Source of the DNA: Pokkaliibacter plantistimulans | Lineage (GTDB): Bacteria; Pseudomonadota; Gammaproteobacteria; Pseudomonadales; Balneatricaceae | NCBI RefSeq assembly: GCF_003194385.1 | Contig: NZ_LAPT01000125.1 | Span: 1-33,053 of the forward strand | Length of the DNA: 33,053 nt | Direction: 5' to 3' | Shown: piece after piece, positions 6,867-14,637 of the stretch | How the letters are laid out: the number at the start of each line of letters is the position of its first letter | How positions within the stretch are numbered: the first letter of the stretch is position 1 | Made by a program: the position numbers and the translations under genes | The notes under the pieces: model-generated | The model's database searches: none | Told to the model about the DNA's origin: nothing | What the model saw: only the letters and a program-made list of their open reading frames with translations

Positions 6867-8246
6867 GTGAGCAGCTTCCGGAGCTGGCTGCTGATTCCAC
6901 AACCATCCATGCCGAGTTTTCTATCGTTTGACACTGCGGGCGGGGAGCTTTTCTTTCAGGTGGCTATCTTGTTTAAATCCAACGAGTTTTTCCGTGAACG
7001 CACCCTGCTGCGCTATATGCTGGGGTCGCTGTTCTCTACCCAGGGGGTATGGATTCAGCGGCTGACACTGGGGTGGATGGCGTGGTCATCCACCCACTCT
7101 GAAACCTGGGTAGGCATGATTGCCTTCTTCATGTTCTTCCCTACGGTGATCTTCGGACCTTTCTTCGGGGTGCTGGCAGATCGCATCAACCTGCGTGCAG
7201 GCGTCATCAGCCTCAATTTCTGGAATTCGCTGTTGTCTGCCTCCATGGCGCTGATGATCGCCCACGGCTGGCATGATCCCTATCTGTTGCTGGGGTTTGC
7301 CCTGCTGCTGGGCCTGACCACCAGCGTCTATCAGCCCATGCGGCTGGCGCTGGTCTCTGATCTGGTGTTCAACCCCAAATACCTGCAACGGGCCGTCGCG
7401 TCCAACTCCATCATCTTCAATACCTCGCGCTTTATCGGCCCGGCGCTGGCTGGGATCATCATCAACCACTGGGGTAACGCAACCGCCTTTGCGGTAACGG
7501 CAGCGTTCTATCTGCCGATGCCACTGCTGTTGATGCGGGCCAAACTTAACGCCTCTGCCCGAGCCTCCGATGACAGCCGCAAGAGCAAGAAGAAGGAAGG
7601 GGTGCTCAGCGAGTTTCGCTCCGGCCTGAACTATGCCCGCAGCAACGAGTTCATCCTGTGCCTACTGCTGGTCACCCTATTCACTACCGTGTTTGCCCGT
7701 GCCTTTCTGGAGCTGCTGCCTGCACTGGTACAGAGCTGGTTCAATCAGGGGGTATCCGAGCTGGCGATGCTGACCTCATCAGCCGGTATTGCTGCGGTTA
7801 TCTCCGGTGTGTGGCTGTCTGGTCTGAAGCAGCGCAATACCATGCTGGCCGCGACCCGCTGGGGTTCGATCATCACCGCCATCGTGGTGATCCTGATGGG
7901 CAGCTATCAGAACTTTCACTACGGTTTGCTGGTCATTGCCGGGCTGGCGTTTTTCAGCACCATGGCCGGTATTGGCTCCCAGACCTTGATTCAGATGATC
8001 GTTGACCGTGCCTTTCGTGGCCGGGTAGTCAGCCTGTGGGGAGCCATTGTGATGGGCGGTGCCTCGGTAGGCAGCCTGATGCTGGGTACGCTGATGGAGC
8101 ATCTGGGCAACCGTCCGGTGATGATCGGTGCCGGGATACTCAGCCTGCTGACATCGATCTGGGTTAGCCGTCGCTTGCAGAAGGCCGCCGAGGACAGCGC
8201 CAGCGCAGAGGCTGAAGCCATGGCTACGGGAATGGTGGCAAAATAG
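6867..8246 (+). CDS. MFS transporter (MFS_3/EntS-like exporter)
   Basis: The 459-residue frame is dominated by about 12 hydrophobic helices and has the inner-membrane MFS loop 2-3 signature (GVLADRINLRAGVIS). The N-terminal half carries FRERTLLRYMLGSLFSTQGVWIQRLTLGWMAW, which resembles the MFS_3 group containing the enterobactin exporter EntS. A charged loop (SRKSKKKEG) lies between the two halves. The substrate is unknown; export of a small metabolite or siderophore-like compound is typical of the group. The start is uncertain: GTG 6867 opens the frame, ATG 6909 has no ribosome site, and GTG 6960 lies 13 bases after GGAG and would remove a poorly conserved tail. The core homology begins near FRERTLLRY. 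A strong terminator follows. Confidence 0.82.
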   Translation: MSSFRSWLLIPQPSMPSFLSFDTAGGELFFQVAILFKSNEFFRERTLLRYMLGSLFSTQGVWIQRLTLGWMAWSSTHSETWVGMIAFFMFFPTVIFGPFFGVLADRINLRAGVISLNFWNSLLSASMALMIAHGWHDPYLLLGFALLLGLTTSVYQPMRLALVSDLVFNPKYLQRAVASNSIIFNTSRFIGPALAGIIINHWGNATAFAVTAAFYLPMPLLLMRAKLNASARASDDSRKSKKKEGVLSEFRSGLNYARSNEFILCLLLVTLFTTVFARAFLELLPALVQSWFNQGVSELAMLTSSAGIAAVISGVWLSGLKQRNTMLAATRWGSIITAIVVILMGSYQNFHYGLLVIAGLAFFSTMAGIGSQTLIQMIVDRAFRGRVVSLWGAIVMGGASVGSLMLGTLMEHLGNRPVMIGAGILSLLTSIWVSRRLQKAAEDSASAEAEAMATGMVAK

Positions 8247-8272
8247 CGCGTAGCGGATAAGTCGCCGCCAGT

Positions 8273-8304
8273 AAAAAGGCCAGCATTACCATGCTGGCCT
8301 TTTT
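8273..8304. terminator. Bidirectional Rho-independent terminator
   Basis: A perfect 14-bp stem (AAAAAGGCCAGCAT paired with ATGCTGGCCTTTTT) with a TACC loop. It ends in a T-run on both strands and sits between the convergent MFS and methyltransferase genes, serving both. Confidence 0.92.
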
Positions 8305-8377
8305 GCATTCTGAACGGAGTACGGTGTAGCGCGCTCATTCAGACAGCGACGGATAGCGCAATATCCTGCGCACTCTC

Positions 8378-9496
8378 CTAGCGGTCACCCCAGACTTCGC
8401 GGGCAACATCAACCACCAGCCTGAGTTTGTCCCATTGCTGCTGTTCGCTCAGATCATTGCCGTGGCAGGTGCTGGAGAAGCCGCACTGTGGGCTCAGGCA
8501 CAGGTTGTCCAGTGGCATGTAGCGGGCGGCATCCTGAATGCGGTTGATGATAAAGCCCTGATCTTCCAGCTGGGCAATCTTGCTGGACACCACGCCGAGT
8601 ACCACCGACTTGTTGTCAGGGACGAAGCGCAGTGGTGAGAAATCGCCTGAGCGTTCGTCGTCGTACTCCAGGAAGTAGGTGTTGACGTCCAGTTCGTTGA
8701 ACAGCACTTCGGCAACGGCATCGTAGCCGCCTTCGGCAAACCAGGTGCTGCGGAAGTTACCGCGGCACAGATGAATGCCCACCACCATGTCGGCAGGGCG
8801 CTGGCTGATGGCCGCATTGATCAGTTCGGCGTAACGGTGCGGCAGCTGGCTCAGGTCTTCACCCCGTTGTTCAGCGGCAGCGCGCATCTTGGGGTCGCAC
8901 AGATAGGCCAGGTTGGTGTCATCCAGCTGCACATAGCGGCAACCTGCCTGATACAGCGCATCCAGCTCATCGCGATAGCACTGCGCCAGATCCTCAAAGA
9001 AGGGATCAAGGTCAGGGTAGGAGGCAATGTCGATGGCTGCCCGACCACCGCGGAAATGCACCATAGTGGGGGAGGGCATGGCGACCTTGGCCGTGCCCTG
9101 CCGGATTTGGCTCTGCAGGAAAGTAAAGTTGTCCACTTCGATGTTGCGCGCATGGCGTAACTTGCCGGTCACGCTCAGTTTTGGCGGGGTGAAGCCGTCA
9201 TCACTGCATTTGGCACTGGGGTTGGCAGCGATGTTGCCAGTCACGCTGACACCGTCCAGCTGCTGCAGAAAATCCAGATGGAAGTAGGTACGGCGGAACT
9301 CGCCATCGCTGATGCTCTTCAGGCCGATCTCTTCCTGCTTTTTGACAATCTTGGCGATCTCCAGATTCTCTACGCTGCGCAGGGCGGCAATATCCAGCTT
9401 GCCTTGCGCGAAAGCCTGACGGGCATCCTGCAATGCCTGTGGACGTAACAGACTGCCGACTTGCTCGGCGCGGTAGGGCAGGGTGAACTTGGCCAT
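8378..9496 (-). CDS. Cobalamin-independent methionine synthase-like methyltransferase (MetE C-terminal domain family)
   Basis: The 372-residue product is a stand-alone MetE C-terminal-type TIM barrel (the YxjG/YxjH-like group), about half the length of full MetE. It begins with PYRAEQVGSLLRP and SDGEFRRTYFHLDF. Zinc ligands are in place: H242 and C244 in IHLCRGN, an acidic residue near 278 (LEYDDERSG) and C338 in SPQCGFSS. It should transfer a methyl group to a thiol such as homocysteine; the methyl donor is unknown because the N-terminal folate half is absent. I chose ATG at 9496 because AAGGAT lies 7-8 bases upstream; the frame also opens to 9538 without a ribosome site. It has its own promoter region, with an imperfect palindrome at 9602-9620. 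Confidence 0.85.
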   Translation of the reverse strand: MAKFTLPYRAEQVGSLLRPQALQDARQAFAQGKLDIAALRSVENLEIAKIVKKQEEIGLKSISDGEFRRTYFHLDFLQQLDGVSVTGNIAANPSAKCSDDGFTPPKLSVTGKLRHARNIEVDNFTFLQSQIRQGTAKVAMPSPTMVHFRGGRAAIDIASYPDLDPFFEDLAQCYRDELDALYQAGCRYVQLDDTNLAYLCDPKMRAAAEQRGEDLSQLPHRYAELINAAISQRPADMVVGIHLCRGNFRSTWFAEGGYDAVAEVLFNELDVNTYFLEYDDERSGDFSPLRFVPDNKSVVLGVVSSKIAQLEDQGFIINRIQDAARYMPLDNLCLSPQCGFSSTCHGNDLSEQQQWDKLRLVVDVAREVWGDR

Positions 9497-9847
9497 GACA
9501 CGGATCCTTATGAGTGGCATGCAGCAGGGCGACTGCACGCTGATTAGTAGAATACTGGGCGCATAGTAAGGGAGAATTTGCTTTTGGATCCAATGCCTTC
9601 TCTTCAGTTTTAAAGTGAAGAAAATTAATACAGAGGTGAGGTGGTGCGCAGTCAGCCGGTGTTGCGAGGCCTGAGTGATTTTGTTTCCCGCCGTGGCTGT
9701 TGTATTTTGCCCGGCACAACGACATTACCTTGAACGTCGGCTATTTTGCAGTGCAGTATCGGAAGCTTGTTTGCCCATCGCTCGCGAGAGCGTGAACACG
9801 GTATTAGTCGTGCTGCAAAGGGATAAATACTGGGGAGCGCTGTTTTG
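9497..9847. other. Divergent promoter region between the methyltransferase gene and grxB
   Basis: About 350 bases without a credible gene. It holds an imperfect 19-bp palindrome CTTCAGTTTTAAAGTGAAG (9602-9620, three mismatched pairs) about 110 bases upstream of the methyltransferase start. A small hairpin CGCTC-GCGA-GAGCG with a GNRA-type loop lies at 9779-9792, about 55 bases before grxB. No MetJ-box repeats and no S-adenosylmethionine riboswitch were seen. Confidence 0.45.
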
Positions 9848-10498
9848 ATGAAGTTATATGTCTACGACCACTGTCCGTTCTGTGTTCGTGCAGCCATGGT
9901 GGCAGGCTATAAGGATGTCGATCTGCAGATCGTGCCCTTGCTCAATGATGATGAGGCGAGCTGCCATCAGCTGATCGGCAAGAAGATGGTGCCTATTCTG
10001 GAGTGGGGTGATCAGGCGATGGGGGAAAGCCTGGATATTGCCAAGAAGCTGGATGAAATTGGATCCGGTGTGAAGCTGATGCGTGCCCCGACTGACTATC
10101 AGAGCATCACCGCCGTGATCAGCAGTGTGCAGCGTTCCATCAGCTGCCTGCTGTTCCCTCGCAATATTCAGGCGGGTCTGCCGGAGTTTGCCACCCCGTC
10201 TGCCCGCGATTATTTTCAGCGTAATAAAGAGCCGATGATCGAGCAGTCCTTTGCCACAGCAATGGCCGACACGGCTTTGCACAAGCAGCGAGTGGAAACC
10301 ATGCTGGCCAGTCTGCCGCATCTGTCACTGCCTTCGGAGAACGGTGACACCCTGGGCTGGGACGATGTGATGATTTACCCCACACTGCGTAACTTGACAC
10401 TGGTGCAGGATCTGCAGATTCCCCAGCAGGTGCGCGACTATCTGCAGGAAATAGCCGCACTGACCCGGACCGAGCTGTATTACGCCATCGCGATCTGA
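9848..10498 (+). CDS. grxB: Glutaredoxin 2
   Basis: The 216-residue, GST-like glutaredoxin reduces protein disulfides and mixed disulfides with glutathione in the cytoplasm. The thioredoxin-fold domain starts immediately (MKLYVYDHCPFCVRAAMVAG). The active site is C9-P-F-C12; E. coli GrxB has CPYC. The cis-proline region KKMVPILEWGDQAMGESLDI follows at about residues 49-70. The rest is the helical GrxB C-terminal domain (YPTLRNLTLVQ). Length matches the usual 215. ATG at 9848 has GGGGAG 10 bases upstream; a TTG lies one codon before. It is convergent with recQ with only about 20 bases between stops, and I see no clear terminator there. Confidence 0.93.
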   Translation: MKLYVYDHCPFCVRAAMVAGYKDVDLQIVPLLNDDEASCHQLIGKKMVPILEWGDQAMGESLDIAKKLDEIGSGVKLMRAPTDYQSITAVISSVQRSISCLLFPRNIQAGLPEFATPSARDYFQRNKEPMIEQSFATAMADTALHKQRVETMLASLPHLSLPSENGDTLGWDDVMIYPTLRNLTLVQDLQIPQQVRDYLQEIAALTRTELYYAIAI

Positions 10499-10520
10499 CG
10501 CTGCTGGCCCTTATTCGCTC

Positions 10521-12488
10521 TTATTCGCCCTTTTCCAGACTGGCCAGCTGCTGGCGCACGGCGGCGAAGCCGTACTCCTGCAGGCTGCCATAGCCCATCA
10601 GGCGGTTAGCCCGCAGTTTGGTCAGGGCTGGCAGGCTGATGCCACAGAGAAAACAGGCCAGCGTGTGACGGTCTGCAGTGGTGTTCATCTTGCTCTGCAG
10701 GTCGGTCAGGGCGCTGCTCAGCTGTTCAGGTTGCAAGGGCGGCAGCGCCACAGGCTCGGGCAGTTGTGCCACACGACCATGGCACACGGAGCAGTGGCCA
10801 CAGTGCTGCGGTGCCTGCTGGTCACCAAAGTAACTGGCCAGACGCTGACTGATGCAATGGTCGCTTTCAAACAGTTCGATCATCCCGGTTATCCGGTCAA
10901 TTTCCTTGTTTTCCTTGAGCTGAAACTGTTCTGACAGCTGTTGCGCCAGCGTGGTTATGGCGTCGTCATGGGCCAGACCGGGGTGGGGCAGCACGCGATA
11001 GGCTTCGGTCATCTGCTTGGCTTCCAGTGTCAGCCAGCCTCTCTCATCCATATATTCCAGTGCGGCAACCAGTCGCTGTCGCTGGCCGGGGTGGGCCTGA
11101 TTGAAACTGTCGAAATCCAGGCTGTACCAGCTGCGCCCCAATCTGGCGTGCTCAAACAGCGTCCCGATAAACTGCTGTCGTTCAGGGTTGAAGCGGGCCA
11201 GCAGGCTGTCCTTGTCTTCCTGCAGCTGGAAGCGGTAGTCCGCAAAGTAGCTGTATAACGGCTGAATCACGCCGCGCAGTTCCAGATACACCAGCAGGGT
11301 TTTCAGCGGCAGCTGGCGGATATTGCTGCGCTCGGACAGCCGATAAAGGGTCGTCTCCCACACCTGCTGCTCCGCTTCGGTGGCGATGGTCTGCAATACC
11401 GAGCGGATGCCGTCGACCTGTGGCGTATCGCCATAGACGAAGTTTTCCAGCACCTGCAGCTCTTCGCGGCTGCCCAGCAGCGTACAGAGTGAAGGCTGAC
11501 CATCACGCCCGGCACGGCCGATTTCCTGACTGTAGTTCTCCACCGACTTGGGCAAATCGTAGTGCACCACCTGACGAATATCGCCCTTGTCGATGCCCAT
11601 GCCGAAAGCGATGGTGGCGACGATGATACGGCTGCGCCCATCCATAAAACGCTGCTGAATCTGCTGGCGTAACTCCGTGCCAAGCCCGGCGTGATATGCC
11701 TCGGCAGCGAGGCCCTGCGCCTGCAAAAAGCCGGCGACCCGTTCAGCCGTTTGCTGCAGGGTGACATAGACCACGGCTGCTGATTCCGGTGTCTTGCGCA
11801 GCACCGCCAGCAGGGCCTGATCACGCTGAGCGCTGCGGACCGGGCGGATATGCAGGTGCAGATTGGCGCGGTAGAAACCGGTCACCTGAATATGCTCAGG
11901 GCGAATGGCAAATTTACTGGCCATGTCTTCGATCACGGCAGGCGTGGCAGTGGCCGTCAGCAGCAGAGCCTGCGGAATAGCCAGCTGGCGCTGATACTCC
12001 GGCAGCTTGAGATAATCCGGGCGGAAATTATGGCCCCATTCGGAAATACAGTGCGCCTCATCCACCACCAGCAGTGACAGCGGCACCTGACTGATAAAGC
12101 GACGGAAGCGTTCATTCTTCAGGCGCTCAACTGAGATCATCAGGATTTTGATCTTGCCCTGACGTACCTCCTCCATGGTGTGCGACGTGGCGTCCCGGCT
12201 CTGGCTGGAGTCGATGGAGGCGGCCGCAATGCCTTTCTGCTGCAGGAATTCCAGCTGGTCCTGAATCAGCGCCAGCAGGGGAGATACCACCAGAGTCAGA
12301 TGAGGGAGCTGCAGTGCCGCCAGCTGGTAACACAGGGATTTCCCGGAGCCGGTCGGGAAGATCGCCATGGCGGAATGCCCTTCGGCAACGGCGCTGATCA
12401 CCTCGCGCTGGCCCTGACGAAACTCAGCAAAACCGAAATACTGCTGTAGTTGTTGTTCCAGGCCTGAGAGTGGCTGCGATTGAGACAC
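10521..12488 (-). CDS. recQ: RecQ-family ATP-dependent DNA helicase
   Basis: This 655-residue superfamily-2 helicase unwinds DNA 3' to 5' in recombination and repair. Residues 20-340 form the two RecA-like lobes: Q-motif region FGFAEFRQGQREVI, Walker A PTGSGKS near 45-51, DEAH at 143-146, TATATP near 178-183, and motif VI QEIGRAGRDGQ at 321-331. The zinc-cluster cysteines C545, C563, C566 and C569 (CISQRLASYFGD, then CGHCSVC) are present, but about 200 residues further along than in E. coli RecQ, where they directly follow lobe 2. The intervening part (about 360-530) looks like a winged-helix region. I see no clear HRDC domain; a short C-terminal helical tail follows. The GTG start is supported by AAGGAAGGA upstream. 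It may belong to a RecQ-like subfamily rather than canonical RecQ. Confidence 0.88.
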   Translation of the reverse strand: MSQSQPLSGLEQQLQQYFGFAEFRQGQREVISAVAEGHSAMAIFPTGSGKSLCYQLAALQLPHLTLVVSPLLALIQDQLEFLQQKGIAAASIDSSQSRDATSHTMEEVRQGKIKILMISVERLKNERFRRFISQVPLSLLVVDEAHCISEWGHNFRPDYLKLPEYQRQLAIPQALLLTATATPAVIEDMASKFAIRPEHIQVTGFYRANLHLHIRPVRSAQRDQALLAVLRKTPESAAVVYVTLQQTAERVAGFLQAQGLAAEAYHAGLGTELRQQIQQRFMDGRSRIIVATIAFGMGIDKGDIRQVVHYDLPKSVENYSQEIGRAGRDGQPSLCTLLGSREELQVLENFVYGDTPQVDGIRSVLQTIATEAEQQVWETTLYRLSERSNIRQLPLKTLLVYLELRGVIQPLYSYFADYRFQLQEDKDSLLARFNPERQQFIGTLFEHARLGRSWYSLDFDSFNQAHPGQRQRLVAALEYMDERGWLTLEAKQMTEAYRVLPHPGLAHDDAITTLAQQLSEQFQLKENKEIDRITGMIELFESDHCISQRLASYFGDQQAPQHCGHCSVCHGRVAQLPEPVALPPLQPEQLSSALTDLQSKMNTTADRHTLACFLCGISLPALTKLRANRLMGYGSLQEYGFAAVRQQLASLEKGE

Positions 12489-12610
12489 GGCGTCCTTCCT
12501 TATGGGTCGGTATCAAGAAGGGAGAGACTTTAGCACAACCGCGGCAGATGCCGTTTGCCGGTAGCGGAGCGAAAAGGGATGCGGGTGTTGCGCGGGGTTG
12601 GGAGGAGGGT

Positions 12611-12651
12611 GCTCGCAGCGTACATCTCCGGGAAGGATGTACGCTGCGAGC
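12611..12651. other. Perfect 15-bp hairpin between the permease gene and recQ
   Basis: GCTCGCAGCGTACAT (12611-12625) and its exact reverse complement (12637-12651) flank an 11-base spacer. It lies between the stop of the ethanolamine permease (12724) and the start of recQ (12488) on the minus strand. There is no T-run on either strand, so an intrinsic terminator is doubtful. It may stabilise an mRNA end or act at the DNA level. Confidence 0.65.
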
Positions 12652-12723
12652 GGGTACAGCGACGTCAGTGTAGCAGGGGTTCACCTTTGTGTGGTGTAAA
12701 GCTGTATCGCAAAGAATTCATGT

Positions 12724-14094
12724 TCAGTTAGAGCCTGTCAGCAGCGCGTCTTCTTCGGCATTGGCACGATGATGGGCGGTCAGCTGGAAGTAGCAGTAAC
12801 CGACGGCCATGAATACCAGGAAGATCAAACCGATGATGGCGTTGAACCAGGCCATGGCGATCAGACAGATGACCGACAGGACCAGCGCGATACCCGGCAC
12901 TACCGGGAAACCGGGTGCCATGAAGGTGCGCTCCAGATGCGGTTCGGTACGGCGCAGCTTGAACAGGCTCAGCATGCTCATGATGTACATGACGATGGCG
13001 CCGAACACGGCCATGGTGATCATCGCGGCGGTCAGGCTCATGCCCTGCAGGTTGATCAGACCATCACTGTAGATGGCCGCGATACCAATGATGCCACCAG
13101 CGATAATGGCGCGGTGCGGCGTCTGAAAGCGTGACAGTTTGGCCAGACTAGCAGGCAGGTAACCGGCACGGGCCAGCGCGAAGAACTGGCGGGAGTAGCC
13201 AAGGATAATGCCGTGGAAAGATGCCACCAGACCGAACAGGCCGATCCAGACCAGCATGTGCAGCCAGCCGGAGTTTTCACCTACCACCATTTTCATCGCC
13301 TGCGGCAACGGGTCGTTGATGTTGGACAGCGCGCTCCAGTCACCGGCACCGCCTGCCATGATCATGACGCCCATGGCCAGCACCACCAGCGTCAGGATGC
13401 CGGTGACATAGGCTTTGGGAATGGTACGTTTGGGGTCTTTAGCCTCTTCGGCAGCCATGGCAGCCCCTTCGATGGCGAGGAAGAACCAGATAGCAAAGGG
13501 AATGGCCGCGAAGATACCGGAGACCGCAGGCATGCCAAAGCTTTCTGAGCCGGCCCAGCCATTCAGCACAAAATTACTGAAGCTGAAGCCGGGCGCCACG
13601 ACGCCCATAAAGACCAGCAGTTCCAGTACCGCCAGAATGGTAACCAGCAGCTCAAAAGTCGCTGCCAGCTGTACGCCGAGGATATTCAGCGTCATAAAGA
13701 CGATATAAGCGCCCACCGCCGCGGTTTTGGGGTCAAGGCCGGGAAACTGCACATTCAGGTAGGCACCGATAGCCAGTGCGATAGCGGGTGGGGCAAAGAC
13801 AAATTCGATCAGGGTGGCAAGACCGGCAATCAGCCCGCCTTTCTCACCGTAGGCACGGCGGCTGTAAGCAAAGGGGCCGCCCGCATGGGGAATGGCTGTG
13901 GTCAGCTCGGTGAAACTGAAGATAAAGCAGGTGTACATGACTGCCACCAGCACCGCGGTGACCAGAAAGCCCAGGGTGCCCGCGACGCCCCAACCATAAC
14001 TCCAGCCGAAATATTCGCCGGATATGACCAGACCGACGGCAATCCCCCAGAGGTGCAGAGTACCCAGGGTGGGCTTTAGCTGTTGCACGCTCAT
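12724..14094 (-). CDS. eat: Ethanolamine permease (APC superfamily)
   Basis: The 456-residue inner-membrane protein has about 12 hydrophobic helices and closely follows the Pseudomonas-type ethanolamine permease pattern. Landmarks are LKPTLGTLHLWGIAVGLVIS, the glycine-rich FGWSYGWGVAGTLGF, AIPHAGGPFAYSRRAYGEKGG, AEEAKDPKRTIPKAY and LVASFHGIILGYSRQFFALARAGYLP. It should import ethanolamine as a carbon/nitrogen source by H+ symport. I chose ATG at 14094 because AGGGGA lies a few bases upstream and homology starts there; the frame extends to 14265 with a tail unlike the family. No ethanolamine ammonia-lyase (eutBC) genes are in the window, so its partners lie elsewhere or the substrate differs slightly. 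Confidence 0.88.
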   Translation of the reverse strand: MSVQQLKPTLGTLHLWGIAVGLVISGEYFGWSYGWGVAGTLGFLVTAVLVAVMYTCFIFSFTELTTAIPHAGGPFAYSRRAYGEKGGLIAGLATLIEFVFAPPAIALAIGAYLNVQFPGLDPKTAAVGAYIVFMTLNILGVQLAATFELLVTILAVLELLVFMGVVAPGFSFSNFVLNGWAGSESFGMPAVSGIFAAIPFAIWFFLAIEGAAMAAEEAKDPKRTIPKAYVTGILTLVVLAMGVMIMAGGAGDWSALSNINDPLPQAMKMVVGENSGWLHMLVWIGLFGLVASFHGIILGYSRQFFALARAGYLPASLAKLSRFQTPHRAIIAGGIIGIAAIYSDGLINLQGMSLTAAMITMAVFGAIVMYIMSMLSLFKLRRTEPHLERTFMAPGFPVVPGIALVLSVICLIAMAWFNAIIGLIFLVFMAVGYCYFQLTAHHRANAEEDALLTGSN

Positions 14095-14637
14095 CAATGT
14101 CCCCTCTCTCAATAGTATTGGCCCGGCGATGGCAGCCATCAGGCTGGTGGCCAGGGTCTCTTTTTTGTTGGTTATCGTCTCTCTTGCTGCAATGACAGAA
14201 GTCAGTCTGTCGGGTGGTGAGTAAAGCGAGGTCAAGGTATACCGCCGGGCTTTTCCACGGCGCAAACAGTTTCGTTTTGGGTGAAACGTTACTATTAGAA
14301 AAAATGATAGTGCCAGCTGTTAGCACGTTGTAATCAACGCACGCCCTGTTTTAGCCGGAGCAGAGATTGAGCACAGCGACAAACAGTGACCTCATCGGGC
14401 ATCAGTTGCTGCGGCCTGTAGCTGTTAACTGCAGACGTATAAGCGGTGTGACGAGGCGGAAATGACGGAGGAAGTGGCGGTTTTATGCCGTCCGTTTTAG
14501 AGCATAACGTTCTAAAACACTAAATCCTTGATACAGAAGCCATAATGCTGCGCTGCGATAAAATACGCCCGCTACGCCCTTGAAATGCGGTTCAGCGCTA
14601 CCTAGCTAAAGAGTTCATACCCTGACGGGAGAACGCC
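14095..14637. other. 543-bp divergent intergenic region (permease / patatin)
   Basis: No credible gene is seen on either strand. It holds a short inverted repeat GTTTC...GAAAC (14269-14287), placed for the permease side. A perfect 8-bp inverted repeat at 14494-14518 is on the patatin side. A -10-like TAAAAT is at 14559 but lacks a good -35. Confidence 0.4.
14494..14518. promoter_or_regulatory. Inverted repeat GTTTTAGA-N9-TCTAAAAC upstream of the patatin gene
   Basis: Perfect 8-bp arms (14494-14501 and 14511-14518) with a 9-base spacer lie about 120 bases upstream of the patatin start codon, in a region with no gene. Spacing and size fit a dimeric regulator site. The regulator is unknown. Confidence 0.4.

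Noticed and set aside
9497-9847. S-adenosylmethionine or cobalamin riboswitch before the MetE-like gene
   Set aside because: No conserved riboswitch core or matching stems found in the leader.
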